A stretch of DNA of 64,000 nt from Pleurocapsa sp. FMAR1 (GTDB lineage: Bacteria > Cyanobacteriota > Cyanobacteriia > Cyanobacteriales > Xenococcaceae), in contig NZ_OY762512.1 in the NCBI RefSeq assembly GCF_963665995.1, positions 3,162,001 through 3,226,000 on the forward strand. The letters are read 5' to 3'. Below the pieces are notes generated by a model. That model searched no databases. It was not told where the DNA came from and saw nothing but the letters and a program-made list of their open reading frames with translations. Of this stretch, positions 21,790 to 32,400 are shown one piece after another. Position 1 is the first letter of the stretch. Each line of letters starts with the position of its first letter. The position numbers and the translations under genes are program-made.

Positions 21790-22101
21790 CTAATAATATC
21801 TATATGTAACTTTGATCACATATATTATTTGTAGCTGATTTTGTACTAATAGTAATGGGTCAAAACACCAAGCTTACTGTTTTTAAAAGTTTTATTGAAC
21901 AATTAGATCTAAGTCAAAACACTCAGTAAGCTCTGATAATAATGTTAAATTTATCAACTAACTGTCAGAAATATAATTTATCTAGTTAGTCGACTCGTTA
22001 TTATTACTGATTTTAAGATTTAGACCTTGGGTAATTACTGAATTATGCTAGTGAATTGCCAATAATAGCTTTTTGGAAATCCTTTTGTATCCGAATCAAT
22101 T
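21790..22101. other. Gap between hybrid kinase and GGDEF/EAL regulator, with repeats
   Basis: These 312 AT-rich bases hold no ORF. A perfect 9-base inverted repeat (AGCTTACTG at 21871-21879, CAGTAAGCT at 21924-21932) spans a 44-base loop, and the 10-mer GTCAAAACAC occurs directly twice (21859 and 21913). These may be regulator sites or an RNA stem; there is no U-run to call a terminator. Confidence 0.4.
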
Positions 22102-25100
22102 CTAGCGATTAATAAAATTGCGGATAAAACTTTCTAGCTTCTGCTGTTGAAAACTATTAGTAAATTGTCGTATCTCTTGAGCAAAAGCTTGGTACTGAGA
22201 GTTTGATAATTCTAAAGAATTTATTTTTGATTCTAAAGCCTCCATATCGCCGATATCGGCTAGTTTTAGTAATTCGTTCAACTTCTGTTGAGAAGGAGTG
22301 ACTAATGTAGACAAATCTGTTTTTAGAGCTAAATCTTTTTGCCAATCTAGCTCTAAATAATTGTCTAATAATTCTAACAATTGTGCAAGATCTACTGGTT
22401 TGGCTAGAAAAGCATGACAGTTAACGTTAGAAGATTCAAGTATAGATTGACCGTTAGCCGAAATAGTAATAATCACTGTATTTTCTAGCTCAGGCTCTTG
22501 TTTGACTTTAGCAATCATATCTTTGCCATCCATTACAGGCATAGCCAAATCTGCTAAAATAGCGTTTGGTTGAAAAGTTTTGGCAATTTCTAAACCTTCT
22601 TTGCCGTTACTTGCTTCAGCTAAAGTGAAGCCGAAAAGCTCTAGGTAAGTTATTAGTAAGAAGCGATTATCATCATCATCATCCACTACCAATATTTTGA
22701 CTGAAAAACTCAATTGCCCTCCCGTTGGAAAAATAGATCCAGACAAAGTGGGTAATAAACTTGTTTCTGCTAAGGGAAGTTCTAAATCAAACCAAAAAGT
22801 AGTTCCCTGAGAGATTTTACTTGTTAGTTCGATTTTTCCGCCCATCAGTTGAATAATATCTTGACTAATAGTTAACCCAAGACCAGTTCCTTCTCGATCC
22901 GAACTACTTTTGCCTTGTTTAAATGGTGCAAAAATTTCAGTCAATTCATCGGCGGGAATGCCTTTTCCTGTATCTTCAACTTGAAAGCGAATTTTTGTAA
23001 AGCGTGTATAAGAGTTATCAGGGTTTGGAGTATATGGTTCAAATTCTTCGACATAGCCGACTTTTAGCATCACGCTACCTACATCGGTAAATTTAACGGC
23101 ATTGCTAAGTAAGTTAAATAAAACCTGTCGCAATTTAGTCTCATCACTACAAACGGCTTTAGGTAGCAAGGGCAAGATTTGCGTTTTAAAGCTTAAACCC
23201 TTTTGCTGGGCGCGAAGCTGAAAAATACTGGCAATTTCCTCTAAAAATTGAATTAAATTAAATATCTGCGGTTCTAATGCTGATTTTTGGGCATTTAATT
23301 TAGCAAAATCGAGAATGTTGTTAATTAGGGTTAGTAAATGTTGACCTGACTGATGAATAATATTAACTGAATGGAGCTTTTGAGGATCGAGCCTAAGTTC
23401 ATCTTGTAAAACACCGCTAAAGCCAAGAATGCTATTTAAAGGAGTGCGTAATTCATGACTAATGCGGGCGATAAAATCATCTTTGGCTTGGCTTGCTTGC
23501 TCTAGCTGCTCGCGACTTTGGGCTAGTGCTAGTTCCGTTTGTTTGCGATCGCTGATATCTTCAACTATAGCGATAAAATGGGCTGACTCTCCTTGGGCTA
23601 ATATAGCTAGACTAAAAGTCAGATTAGCCCAAATGACTGAACCATCAGCACAAATATAACGTTTTTCATAGGTGCAGCTATCGAGTATCCCAGCTATAAT
23701 TTGAGGAACGTATTTTTTATCCAAGGCTAAATCTTCAGGATAAGTAATGTCTTGAAATCTAAGTTTCATTAGTTCTTGACTGGTATAGCCTAAAATATCG
23801 CATAGTTTTCGATTAACCCAAAGAAATCTTCCTTCTAAGGAGATGTGCGTTATACCTACGGTTGCTTGCTCAAATGTATTACGACAGCGATTTTCGCTCT
23901 TTTCAAGGGCTTTTTTTGTTTGCATGGTAGCAATAGATTGTCCAATATCTCTAGCCATCAACTCAATTATTTCTCGTTTGTAAGGCTCAAAATCTTTACT
24001 AGGAGGAGAAACAGAAACGAAATTTAACGTTCCGTATAGCATCCCGTTCACAAAGATTGGTGTACCGATAAAAGATTTCAACTGAAAATTGAGATATAAA
24101 GGATGATTTTGCATCTGAGGTATCTCGTCCACATTGAAATAAGCAACTGTTTGCTGCTTTTCTATTACTTCTGCGCAAAAAGTATGTTGGCAAAGAGTCT
24201 CAAATCCAGCGTACACTTCTTCCATTGGGGACTGTACTGCTACAACTTTGTAGATCTGGTCTTCAATTTGACTGACAATACCAGTGGAAAGCTCGAATAT
24301 ATTACACCCTGTAGATATATATTCGGCAAATAAATCTTCTATATCTTCATAATGATTTGTCGCTATCAGATGTATCTGCCTAAGTTTGTCACTAAAATCT
24401 GCAAGAGTTTGAGTACGTTCATTTACCCGCTGTTCTAAATCACTATTTGCTTGGAGTATTTGTTGTCGAGCTTGTTTAATTTCGCTAACATCTCGACAAA
24501 CATAAATTAAATTAGCTTGGAGAGTAAAAGTTAGTTCTGCACAAAAAGTATGACCGTCGCGATGTCTAGCTAGAACTTCCCCACGCCATTTCCCTTGTTC
24601 CATCAGAATCGGAAATATTTCTTGGTCAAATCGAGCTAGTTCTTCAGGTTCGTAGAGAAGGCACCAAGATTTACCAATTAATTCTGGTTTAGCATAGCCA
24701 AAAATTTCTGCGTGAGCCTGATTGAGATAAATAAATTTATCATCATTGAGTACTGCAATGCCATCGCTGGCGGTTTCCAATGCCGTTAACTGACGATTTT
24801 TTTCTTTTAATGTTTGGTTCAACTGTAGCTGAACTTGCTTGAGATCGTCAATTTGAATAAAGCTAATGACAATGCCATCGTTTTGGCGTTTCTCTGTTTG
24901 ATAGAGGTTAATGCGCATTAAGAGATAGGAATTGCTGTGCTTAAGCCTAACTTCTAATTTTATGGCTTGTTTGGTTTTAATTACCTCTTCTAATAACTCA
25001 GTCAAATTAGGACATTCAATCTTATAAGTAAGTTCTTTTAAAGGACGCTCTATATCTGTGTTGCGTAAAGCGATCGCCTTGGTAGCCGCAGGAGTAAACT

Positions 25101-25449
25101 TGCGAATCTTTAGCTCTTTATCTAGAAAAATTACCCCAATATCCGTACTTTTGAGCAGGTTATCAATATCGTTATTTACTTGAGTTAGTTCTAAAATCTT
25201 GGACTTATATTCTAGATTAACGGTGTGCAGTTCTTCATTAGAGATAGTCAATATCTCATTAAAAGCTTCTTGTTCTTCGTTAATGGTTTCTAATTCTTCT
25301 ACTAATGCCTGAAGATTTTCGCAAGTCTGCTGTAGTTCGTGTTCCAACTCTAAGATTCTGCGTTGAGCTTTATTGTCAATTTCTAAGTTGAGTTGGTCTG
25401 CTTTTGTAAAGTCTGAGGGATTATTAGATTCAATTTCTTGTTCAGACAT
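22102..25449 (-). CDS. Hybrid sensor histidine kinase (PAS-PAS-GAF-PAS-HisKA-HATPase-REC)
   Basis: 1115 residues, no transmembrane segment, so probably a soluble sensor. Order: coiled coil (about 25-90); a PAS module resembling the one at the C-terminus of CheB-CheR fusions (STDIGVIFLDKELKIRKFTP, about 95-205); PAS (215-325); GAF (350-510); PAS (520-645); HisKA with ISHELRTPLNS (phosphorylated H, about 667); HATPase with N box LLSNAVKFT, VEDTGKGIP and GTGLGLT; REC with DDDDDN, ILADLAMP and LAKPVD; and a helical tail of about 80 residues. All catalytic motifs are intact. The likely output partner is the GGDEF/EAL regulator just downstream. Confidence 0.9.
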   Translation of the reverse strand: MSEQEIESNNPSDFTKADQLNLEIDNKAQRRILELEHELQQTCENLQALVEELETINEEQEAFNEILTISNEELHTVNLEYKSKILELTQVNNDIDNLLKSTDIGVIFLDKELKIRKFTPAATKAIALRNTDIERPLKELTYKIECPNLTELLEEVIKTKQAIKLEVRLKHSNSYLLMRINLYQTEKRQNDGIVISFIQIDDLKQVQLQLNQTLKEKNRQLTALETASDGIAVLNDDKFIYLNQAHAEIFGYAKPELIGKSWCLLYEPEELARFDQEIFPILMEQGKWRGEVLARHRDGHTFCAELTFTLQANLIYVCRDVSEIKQARQQILQANSDLEQRVNERTQTLADFSDKLRQIHLIATNHYEDIEDLFAEYISTGCNIFELSTGIVSQIEDQIYKVVAVQSPMEEVYAGFETLCQHTFCAEVIEKQQTVAYFNVDEIPQMQNHPLYLNFQLKSFIGTPIFVNGMLYGTLNFVSVSPPSKDFEPYKREIIELMARDIGQSIATMQTKKALEKSENRCRNTFEQATVGITHISLEGRFLWVNRKLCDILGYTSQELMKLRFQDITYPEDLALDKKYVPQIIAGILDSCTYEKRYICADGSVIWANLTFSLAILAQGESAHFIAIVEDISDRKQTELALAQSREQLEQASQAKDDFIARISHELRTPLNSILGFSGVLQDELRLDPQKLHSVNIIHQSGQHLLTLINNILDFAKLNAQKSALEPQIFNLIQFLEEIASIFQLRAQQKGLSFKTQILPLLPKAVCSDETKLRQVLFNLLSNAVKFTDVGSVMLKVGYVEEFEPYTPNPDNSYTRFTKIRFQVEDTGKGIPADELTEIFAPFKQGKSSSDREGTGLGLTISQDIIQLMGGKIELTSKISQGTTFWFDLELPLAETSLLPTLSGSIFPTGGQLSFSVKILVVDDDDDNRFLLITYLELFGFTLAEASNGKEGLEIAKTFQPNAILADLAMPVMDGKDMIAKVKQEPELENTVIITISANGQSILESSNVNCHAFLAKPVDLAQLLELLDNYLELDWQKDLALKTDLSTLVTPSQQKLNELLKLADIGDMEALESKINSLELSNSQYQAFAQEIRQFTNSFQQQKLESFIRNFINR

Positions 25450-25641
25450 GGCTATCGGCTATAGATAAAACTGGCGTTGCTGATTACAGATCTGATTTTG
25501 CACCCTCGCTTATCTTCCCGAAGAGAAAACGCGACCTTCCCATCCAACATAAATGCGATTTCCTAAAGTGCAGCTTATCTGTAAATCGTGCATCTAAGAT
25601 AACTTAAAGTCCCCCATTATTGGGAATATTGAGGAAGTAGT

Positions 25642-28029
25642 TCAAAAGTTGTTTTTTTTTAGTTCTATAATTAAACTCACTCTCTCAACCTGTTTGGGAG
25701 CTTGAATTTGCTGATAAAGATCGATTGCATCTTCAAAACACTTCTGGCTTTTGCCGTGCCGATCGCTTTTTAAGGTAATACCCCATTGAACATAGGCTTC
25801 TGCAAGGTCGCATTTAGCGGTAATTTGATCGAGTAATTCTATAGACTGCTGATGATAGTTATGAGCGAGGCTGAAGTTACCCGCTTGGCGTTCGATACAG
25901 CCTAAACCGATTAAAGATTTGGCTTTTATTTGAGTATAGTGGCTCGATTGAGAAAAGGCGATCGCTTTTTGCCACATTATTTTAGCTGGCTTTAGTTCTT
26001 GATGATTAAAAAGTATTTGTCCGAGAATTTGCATAAAATAAGCAAAGCGTCCTGTATTGTAGGTTCGATCTTCTAAATCTACAATTAATCGATAAAGCTT
26101 GCGCACAAGATGATTGGGTTCATCGGTAGTTCCCAAATAAGAATTTACCAATGCTAATCCTAAAGCTGCCTTTTCTGACCAAGAATGATGCTTGGTATTG
26201 TTAGCCAGAGCGATCGCCTGTTGAAATAAACCTGCTGCGGTAGTTAGTTCCCAAAGGTCGATATGATACAGTCCTAGACTTAAGAGAGAATCGACCTCCA
26301 GCATCCGCCAGTAATATAGGTCGTGTTTATTGGCTAAAGTCACAGCAATTGATTGCAGACAGTGTTGGCTGGTGGCAATAGTCTCTTGCTGATGAGAAAT
26401 TGCCTGATGCACTTTTCCCGTAGTCCAGTATAAATCTCCTAAAATATTATTTAGTTCGCTACGATGGCGATCGTTTTTCACCCTGTCTATAATTTGGTTA
26501 ATAGCATTTAAGAGCGGTTGAATGATACCCAGGCGATTAAGAGTTGTGCCTAAAGTTAGAAATTGTCCCCATTGGTTTTCTCGACTATAAAGAATAACTT
26601 TAGCTGCACTGGCATAATCTTCAGTTGCCGTGTAGTGATAGTATGCTTCTAAAGCAGTTAAGCCATCTTGAATATTATTGATTCGGGTAATACTCTCCGT
26701 CAGAAACATCGCAATCTGACAATGGGTTTGTTGCCATTCTGGTTGAGATAGCTGCAACCTCGATTTTGCTTCAGCCTGTACCATTGGATGTAGCCAGTAT
26801 TCACCCTGAGCAAATTCTAACAAAGAACGATTACGCAGAGATTTGATTACTCTTTGCTGCTTAGTTACATCCCACAACAGACAAAGTAATCCTGGTAAAG
26901 TGATTTTGGCTAAATCTTGATAGCGATAACAACCTAAACGGCAAAGCAGCAAATAAGCCTGGGCATCCAAATCTTGCAGACGATTAAATTGGCTGACAAC
27001 TAAATTTTTTAAATCTGTCTCAACTAAAGGATCGTGACTATTTTCCTGCCAATATTGCTCTAAATCCCCATCATAATCTTCTCGAACAATGCCACACAGG
27101 ATGCCCATTACCTTGGCATTGCCACCATAGGTTTGATGAATCTGAGCAATTGCTTGATTGTTCGTTTCAATGTGATGTGCCGTAAAATATTGTTGCCAAG
27201 CAGCTAAATCTAATCCTGATAAACGATAGTGTTCTAGGTTAATTTCTGCTTCGCACAGGCGATCGCGACTAGTTATTATAGTCACTGAACGTACTTTAGT
27301 ATCGGCTAAGATTCTCAGTAGCTCAATATAGTCGCGATGAGCGTCAATAAGTTTGCCGTGCCTATCTAAAGCAGGTTCTAGATTGTCAATTAAAATTCCT
27401 ACCGTGTGCTGTTCTAAATATCGTTTAAATCTGGCTAGGGTAACGCCAAATTCTTTGCCCGATTCTTGATGCAAATCTCGCTGCAACCATTCTTCCACCA
27501 CACTATCTACCGAAATAATATTGGCTGTCTCTTTTGCCATCAAGACTTCTAAAATCAACTCAAAACCTTGATTAGCTAAAAACTGTTGCGCTAACGTGGT
27601 TTTGCCTATTCCTCCTTCCCCTTGTAGTACAATAATTTTGTGATTTTGCTTGACTAAATTTTGGAGAGTGGCGATCGCTTTTTGTCTACCAATAAAGCTA
27701 GAATCGCCATTAATCTGGTCAATAGCCACAGCCAAGTTTTCGATATTTTTCTTGTCTGTATTATTTAAAGACTGAAGTTGTCTTTTAATCAAGCTGCGAA
27801 AATTATTTTTAGTTACCTTTTTATCCCAGGCTGCCGATAACAATTTCCAAAGTAGCGAACCCGTATCCTTTACGTGTCCTTCTGTACAGCCGTATTCGTC
27901 CGCAATTTCCAGATATTTCTGGCGTTGCCAAACTTGAGTAACAATAGCCTGCTGTAGATCATTTAGATGCTTTTGGGTACGATGATAAACTTCTCGATCT
28001 ACCAAGGCTATTACTGCTTCTATATCCAT
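25642..28029 (-). CDS. STAND ATPase (NB-ARC-like) with N-terminal HTH-type domain and TPR repeats
   Basis: Start taken as ATG at 28029 (795 residues); the frame is open to another ATG at 28050. Residues about 20-85 match the helical/HTH module seen at the N-terminus of cyanobacterial vWA-MoxR-associated and NB-ARC proteins (LQQAIVTQVW, YLEIADEYGC, KDTGSLLWKLLS, KVTKNNFR). The ATPase has Walker A GEGGIGKTT (about 137-145), Walker B GILIDNLEP (about 211-219) and a sensor-like ITSRDRL. A winged-helix-like segment and at least eight TPR-type helical pairs fill the C-terminal half. Such proteins are signalling switches, and some STAND relatives act in phage defence. No toxic effector domain is visible, so the role is open. 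Confidence 0.82.
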   Translation of the reverse strand: MDIEAVIALVDREVYHRTQKHLNDLQQAIVTQVWQRQKYLEIADEYGCTEGHVKDTGSLLWKLLSAAWDKKVTKNNFRSLIKRQLQSLNNTDKKNIENLAVAIDQINGDSSFIGRQKAIATLQNLVKQNHKIIVLQGEGGIGKTTLAQQFLANQGFELILEVLMAKETANIISVDSVVEEWLQRDLHQESGKEFGVTLARFKRYLEQHTVGILIDNLEPALDRHGKLIDAHRDYIELLRILADTKVRSVTIITSRDRLCEAEINLEHYRLSGLDLAAWQQYFTAHHIETNNQAIAQIHQTYGGNAKVMGILCGIVREDYDGDLEQYWQENSHDPLVETDLKNLVVSQFNRLQDLDAQAYLLLCRLGCYRYQDLAKITLPGLLCLLWDVTKQQRVIKSLRNRSLLEFAQGEYWLHPMVQAEAKSRLQLSQPEWQQTHCQIAMFLTESITRINNIQDGLTALEAYYHYTATEDYASAAKVILYSRENQWGQFLTLGTTLNRLGIIQPLLNAINQIIDRVKNDRHRSELNNILGDLYWTTGKVHQAISHQQETIATSQHCLQSIAVTLANKHDLYYWRMLEVDSLLSLGLYHIDLWELTTAAGLFQQAIALANNTKHHSWSEKAALGLALVNSYLGTTDEPNHLVRKLYRLIVDLEDRTYNTGRFAYFMQILGQILFNHQELKPAKIMWQKAIAFSQSSHYTQIKAKSLIGLGCIERQAGNFSLAHNYHQQSIELLDQITAKCDLAEAYVQWGITLKSDRHGKSQKCFEDAIDLYQQIQAPKQVERVSLIIELKKNNF

Positions 28030-28050
28030 AGTTAAAGCTATTATAAGCAA

Positions 28051-28367
28051 GTAATAATTAATATAGTTAAATTTTAGTTTTTTAGGTTTTGCAGTTATTG
28101 ACGCTTACCTACTTAAATAAACATTTAAATTAAAAATTTATTTTTTGCTAATATTTTTTAATTCTGACTTAGGTGAATACTTCTTAAATATATGCTATTT
28201 AGTAAAAGCGCTTAAGGAGTTAAATGCTTGATTACCGAAAAATTAGCGACTAATTTAACAGACGAGGAGAGGTCTGAATAAACCTATTCATAACAGAAAT
28301 TGCGATCGCTTTTCTATCGGTCAATATTCTAGAATTAGAACATGGCAAATAAACACCAGAAAATCTC
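28051..28367. other. Intergenic region between divergent STAND ATPase and Uma2 gene
   Basis: About 317 AT-rich bases with one HIP1-like site near 28303. It must carry promoters for both divergent genes. No ORF, repeat or terminator was recognised. Confidence 0.4.
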
Positions 28368-28961
28368 ATGGTAGCTTCTCCACAAAATTCCTATCTAACA
28401 ACCGAAGAATATCTGCAACTAGAAACAGCTAGCGATATTAAGCACGAGTATTTCGACGGTGAAATATTTGCTATGGCTGGTGCAACTGACACTCATGTAA
28501 CTATTGCCTTGAATATGGCTATATTATTACGCAATCACCTTAGAGGATCGGGGTGTCGGGTATATATATCGGATATGAAAGTAAGGATCGAGGCGAAAAA
28601 CCGTTTTTTCTACCCTGACGTAATGGTGACTTGCGAAACAAAAGATCGAGAAAATACTATTTATAAAGAGTTTCCCCTTCTAGTTATTGAAGTGTTGTCA
28701 GATTCAACAGAAGCTTTTGATCGCGGTGATAAATTTGCTGACTATCAGTCTTTGCCCAGTCTACAGGAATACGTTTTAATTAATACAAAAAAAGCCAGGA
28801 TTGAATGTTTCCGTCGTACAGATGATGGTTTATGGCTATTGCAATTTTATGAGCTAGATAAGATAAACTTTGAATTAACTAGCGTAGATTTTTCTGGAAA
28901 GATTGAAGAAGTCTATCAAGAAGTTGATTTTTCTTTACCAACAGATTCAATAAATAAATAG
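28368..28961 (+). CDS. Uma2 family (DUF820) putative endonuclease
   Basis: 197 residues with the PD-(D/E)XK-like layout of Uma2 proteins: N-terminal TTEEYLQLE, then YFDGEIFAMAGAT, the metal-ligand aspartate in FFYPDVMVTCE, PLLVIEVLSDST, and the lysine-containing DKFADYQSLPSLQEYVLI. Uma2 genes are greatly expanded in cyanobacteria and are often assumed to be mobile-element-related nucleases, but their role is not proven. Isolated gene with a 446-base gap behind it. A second, distant Uma2 gene is at 54885. Confidence 0.85.
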   Translation: MVASPQNSYLTTEEYLQLETASDIKHEYFDGEIFAMAGATDTHVTIALNMAILLRNHLRGSGCRVYISDMKVRIEAKNRFFYPDVMVTCETKDRENTIYKEFPLLVIEVLSDSTEAFDRGDKFADYQSLPSLQEYVLINTKKARIECFRRTDDGLWLLQFYELDKINFELTSVDFSGKIEEVYQEVDFSLPTDSINK

Positions 28962-29407
28962 ACTTTTTATAGTAAAGCGATCGCTTTTTCCTAATTAAAA
29001 CTTAGCTAATACGATTAGAGTTTAAATTACTTAATATTGTATAAGAGTTTAGCAATCGCCTTTATTTCAACAACTCGATTGAGCGAAGGCGCATATCCAC
29101 CCTCGTTCAATTTTTCAAAGTATCAAAAATTTGAAATTTCTAATTACCGTGTTCTATCGGTTTATTTTTCAGGGTTATTTAATTCTAACAAGATTTGTTC
29201 AGAGTTATTACTGCGTTTTAGACTTACCAAGTTAATATTTATTCTTTTTAAAGCTACTTATAATCTATTCTTAACCATTAATTTAATTTATTTTTACTTA
29301 TTGGTGAGATTATCAAGCGTGGACTGACTTATTAAGATCAGAATGTAGTTACTAATTGTTAACTACTGATTATCAATTATTTAATAACTTTTCTATCTCA
29401 AATTTAC
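28962..29407. other. Intergenic region upstream of the 1289-residue protein
   Basis: A very AT-rich stretch of 446 bases. A frame from a TTG at 29037 gives 96 residues of low-complexity hydrophobic sequence with no homology I recognise, and it is not called. The promoter of the large downstream gene is expected here. A HIP1-like site lies near 28977. Confidence 0.4.
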
Positions 29408-32400
29408 ATGAATAATTCTATTGAATTAAAACAAATTAGTCGCTACGATTCAGGCATTTTTGATGAAGGGGCAGCCGAAATTACGGCTTACGATCCTCAA
29501 AGTCAACAGTTATTTGTAATTAATGGCGCAAACAGTACAATTGATATTTTAGATGTTAGCGATCCGACCAATCCTACCTTTACCAAGGCGATCGCCATTG
29601 AAGAGTTTGGCGGTGGTATTAACAGTATTGCCATAAAAGACGGTACAGTTGCCGCAGCTATTGAAGGGGAATCAGCACAAGATCTTGGTAGCATTGTCTT
29701 TTTTGATACGGACGGTAAAGCCTTAAATCAAGTGACTGTAGGGGCATTACCCGATATGGTTACTTTTACTCCTGATGGGACAAAGGTTCTAGTCGCTAAC
29801 GAAGGCGAACCAAACGAAGACGATCCAACTGATAATCCAGAAGGTTCGGTTAGCATTATCGACATTTCAGGTGGGGTAGAAAATGCTACTGCAACTACTG
29901 CTGACTTTACGGCTTATAACGGACAGGAAGAGGAATTAAGAGGCAGAGGAGTTAGAATTTTCCCAGAGTCAAACTTTGCCAACGATGTTGAACCAGAATA
30001 TATTGCTGTAAGTCCCGATGGTAGTCAGGCTTTTGTCACGCTTCAAGAAAACAATGCGATCGCCGTAGTCGATTTAGAGACGGGAGAGGTAAGCGATATT
30101 CAACCTCTGGGTTTGAAAGATTTTAGTCGCGGTTTACCAGAACTAACTAACTACACTTGGGATCTCAGCGAGGAAGTATTAGGTAAGACTCCCGCAGGAC
30201 AAGAGATACTTTTGGGTGGTATGTCTGGTCTATTTTATGAAGGAGAAACTAAAGATGGTAAGTTAAAGTTTATCGCCACACCCGATCGCGGCCCTAATGG
30301 CGAACCGACAGATCTTGATGGCGATGGCGTAAAAGAAAGACCATTCCCGCTACCAGATTATCAGGCGAAGCTAGTTCGCTTTACTCTCGATCGCGACTCT
30401 GGGGAAATCGCGATCGCTGATGAAATAGAATTAACTAGAAAAGACGGACATACTCCCATTACTGGCTTACCCAATCTTCAGGCTGGTGAACCAGGTACGG
30501 CATATACAGATGAAGAACCCATCGACCTTAATGGAAATCTCCTAGCCAACGATCCTTTTGGCGCAGATCTAGAATCAGTTATCGTCGCGCCTGACGGTAG
30601 TTTTTGGCTGTCGGATGAATATCGTCCTGCTATTTATCATTTTGATGCCAAAGGAGTATTAATCGATCGCCTTATTCCTCAAGGTACTGCCGAATCTGTG
30701 GGACATCCAAAGGGTTCATTTGGGACAGAAACCCTACCCGCAGTATATGCCCAACGTCGCAGTAATCGTGGTTTTGAAGGCATGGCGTTAAATACTGACA
30801 ACGGTAATCTGTATGCTTTTATTCAAAGTCCCCTGGATAATCCTGATGTAAGTGACTCAAAAGCAGAAGCAGCAGGCGAAAAGAGTGATTTTAATTCCCG
30901 CAATTCTCAGGCATTAAGAATCTTAGAAGTAGACCCTACTACAGGAGAACCAGTAGGGGAATATGTTTACTTCCTTGAAGGTTCGGAAGAAGTAGATAAA
31001 ATTGGGGATGCAGTATATGCAGGGGACGGTAAATTTTACGTTATCGAACGGGATTCTGGTACAGATGCCGACTCAAAAAAGTTTATCTTTGAGGTAGATT
31101 TAACAGGCGCGACTAATATCCTTGGTACAGATTTAGCTACTGCTACGGGAGAAGATACGGCCTTAGAAAGTATGACTCCTGACGAGTTGGCAGCAATGGA
31201 CATCCAGCCTGTCAATAAAACTGAGGTATTAAATTTACCTTCTATTGGCTACACCGCAGGAGACAAGCCTGAAGGATTAGCATTGTTAGATGATGGATCT
31301 TTCGCCGTAATCAACGATAACGACTTTGGTTTGTTAGACGAAGAAATACCTGGGGATGGTTCAGTCCCTTTCAACCCCGATCCTACCCAAACCGTCTTAG
31401 GGCTAATTGAATTTAGCGGGTCAAATGGTTTAGATCCAAGTGATGAAGATGGAATTAATATTCGCCAAGAACCTGTATATGGACTGTATCAGCCAGATGC
31501 GATCGCAGCCTATGAAGTAGATGGCGCAACCTATTATGTCACGGCTAATGAAGGTGATGCCAGAAGTGAAGACGAACGAGTCGAAGATTTAAAACTAGAC
31601 CCTACAGCTTTTCCTAAGGCAACATTACAAACTGATACTGAAATCGGACGTTTAGAAGTCTCTAACATTGATGGGGATCTTGATGGTGATGGTGACTATG
31701 ACCAATTAGTGTCCTACGGTGGACGTTCTTTTAGTATTCGTGATGCCCAGGGAAACTTAGTTTTCGATAGTGGCGACCAACTGGCACAAATCACTGCCGA
31801 ACAAGTCCCCGAAATATTTAACTCCGACGGTACAGTAGATTCTTTTGATAGCCGTAGTGATAATAAGGGAGTTGAAGCTGAAGGGGTAGTAATCGGCGAG
31901 ATAGATAGTAAAAACTACGCTTTTGTCGGTTTAGAAAGAGTTGGTGGTGTAGCAGTGTATGACATTAGCGATCCTGCTAATGCTGAGTTTATTCAATACA
32001 TTAACCCCATCGATAAAAAGACAGGAGACGCTTTAGATCTTGCCCCTGAGGGCTTACAGTTTATCTCCGCAGAAGATAGTCCTAATGGTTCACCATTATT
32101 AACCGTATCCAATGAAGTCAGCGGTACGGTTAGCGTATATCAAATCGATATTCCCAAACCTGAAGTAAATACTTCTGAAGAAATCGAATTTCTCGGTGAA
32201 GCTAGTTTTGCCACTGGTACGATGTTTGAGGATACAGAAGTTGGGGGAATTTCTGGTTTAACTTATGATGCAGCCAACTCTACCTATTATGCCCTTGCCG
32301 ACGATCGCAGTACTATTAATGATGCTCGTTACTATGATGTATCCATAGATCTAAGTGACGGCAGCTTGGATGATGGGGATGTAGATTTTACAGGAGTAAC

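Noticed and set aside
29037-29327. Frame of 96 residues before the phytase-like gene
   Set aside because: TTG start in very AT-rich DNA; hydrophobic low-complexity translation.
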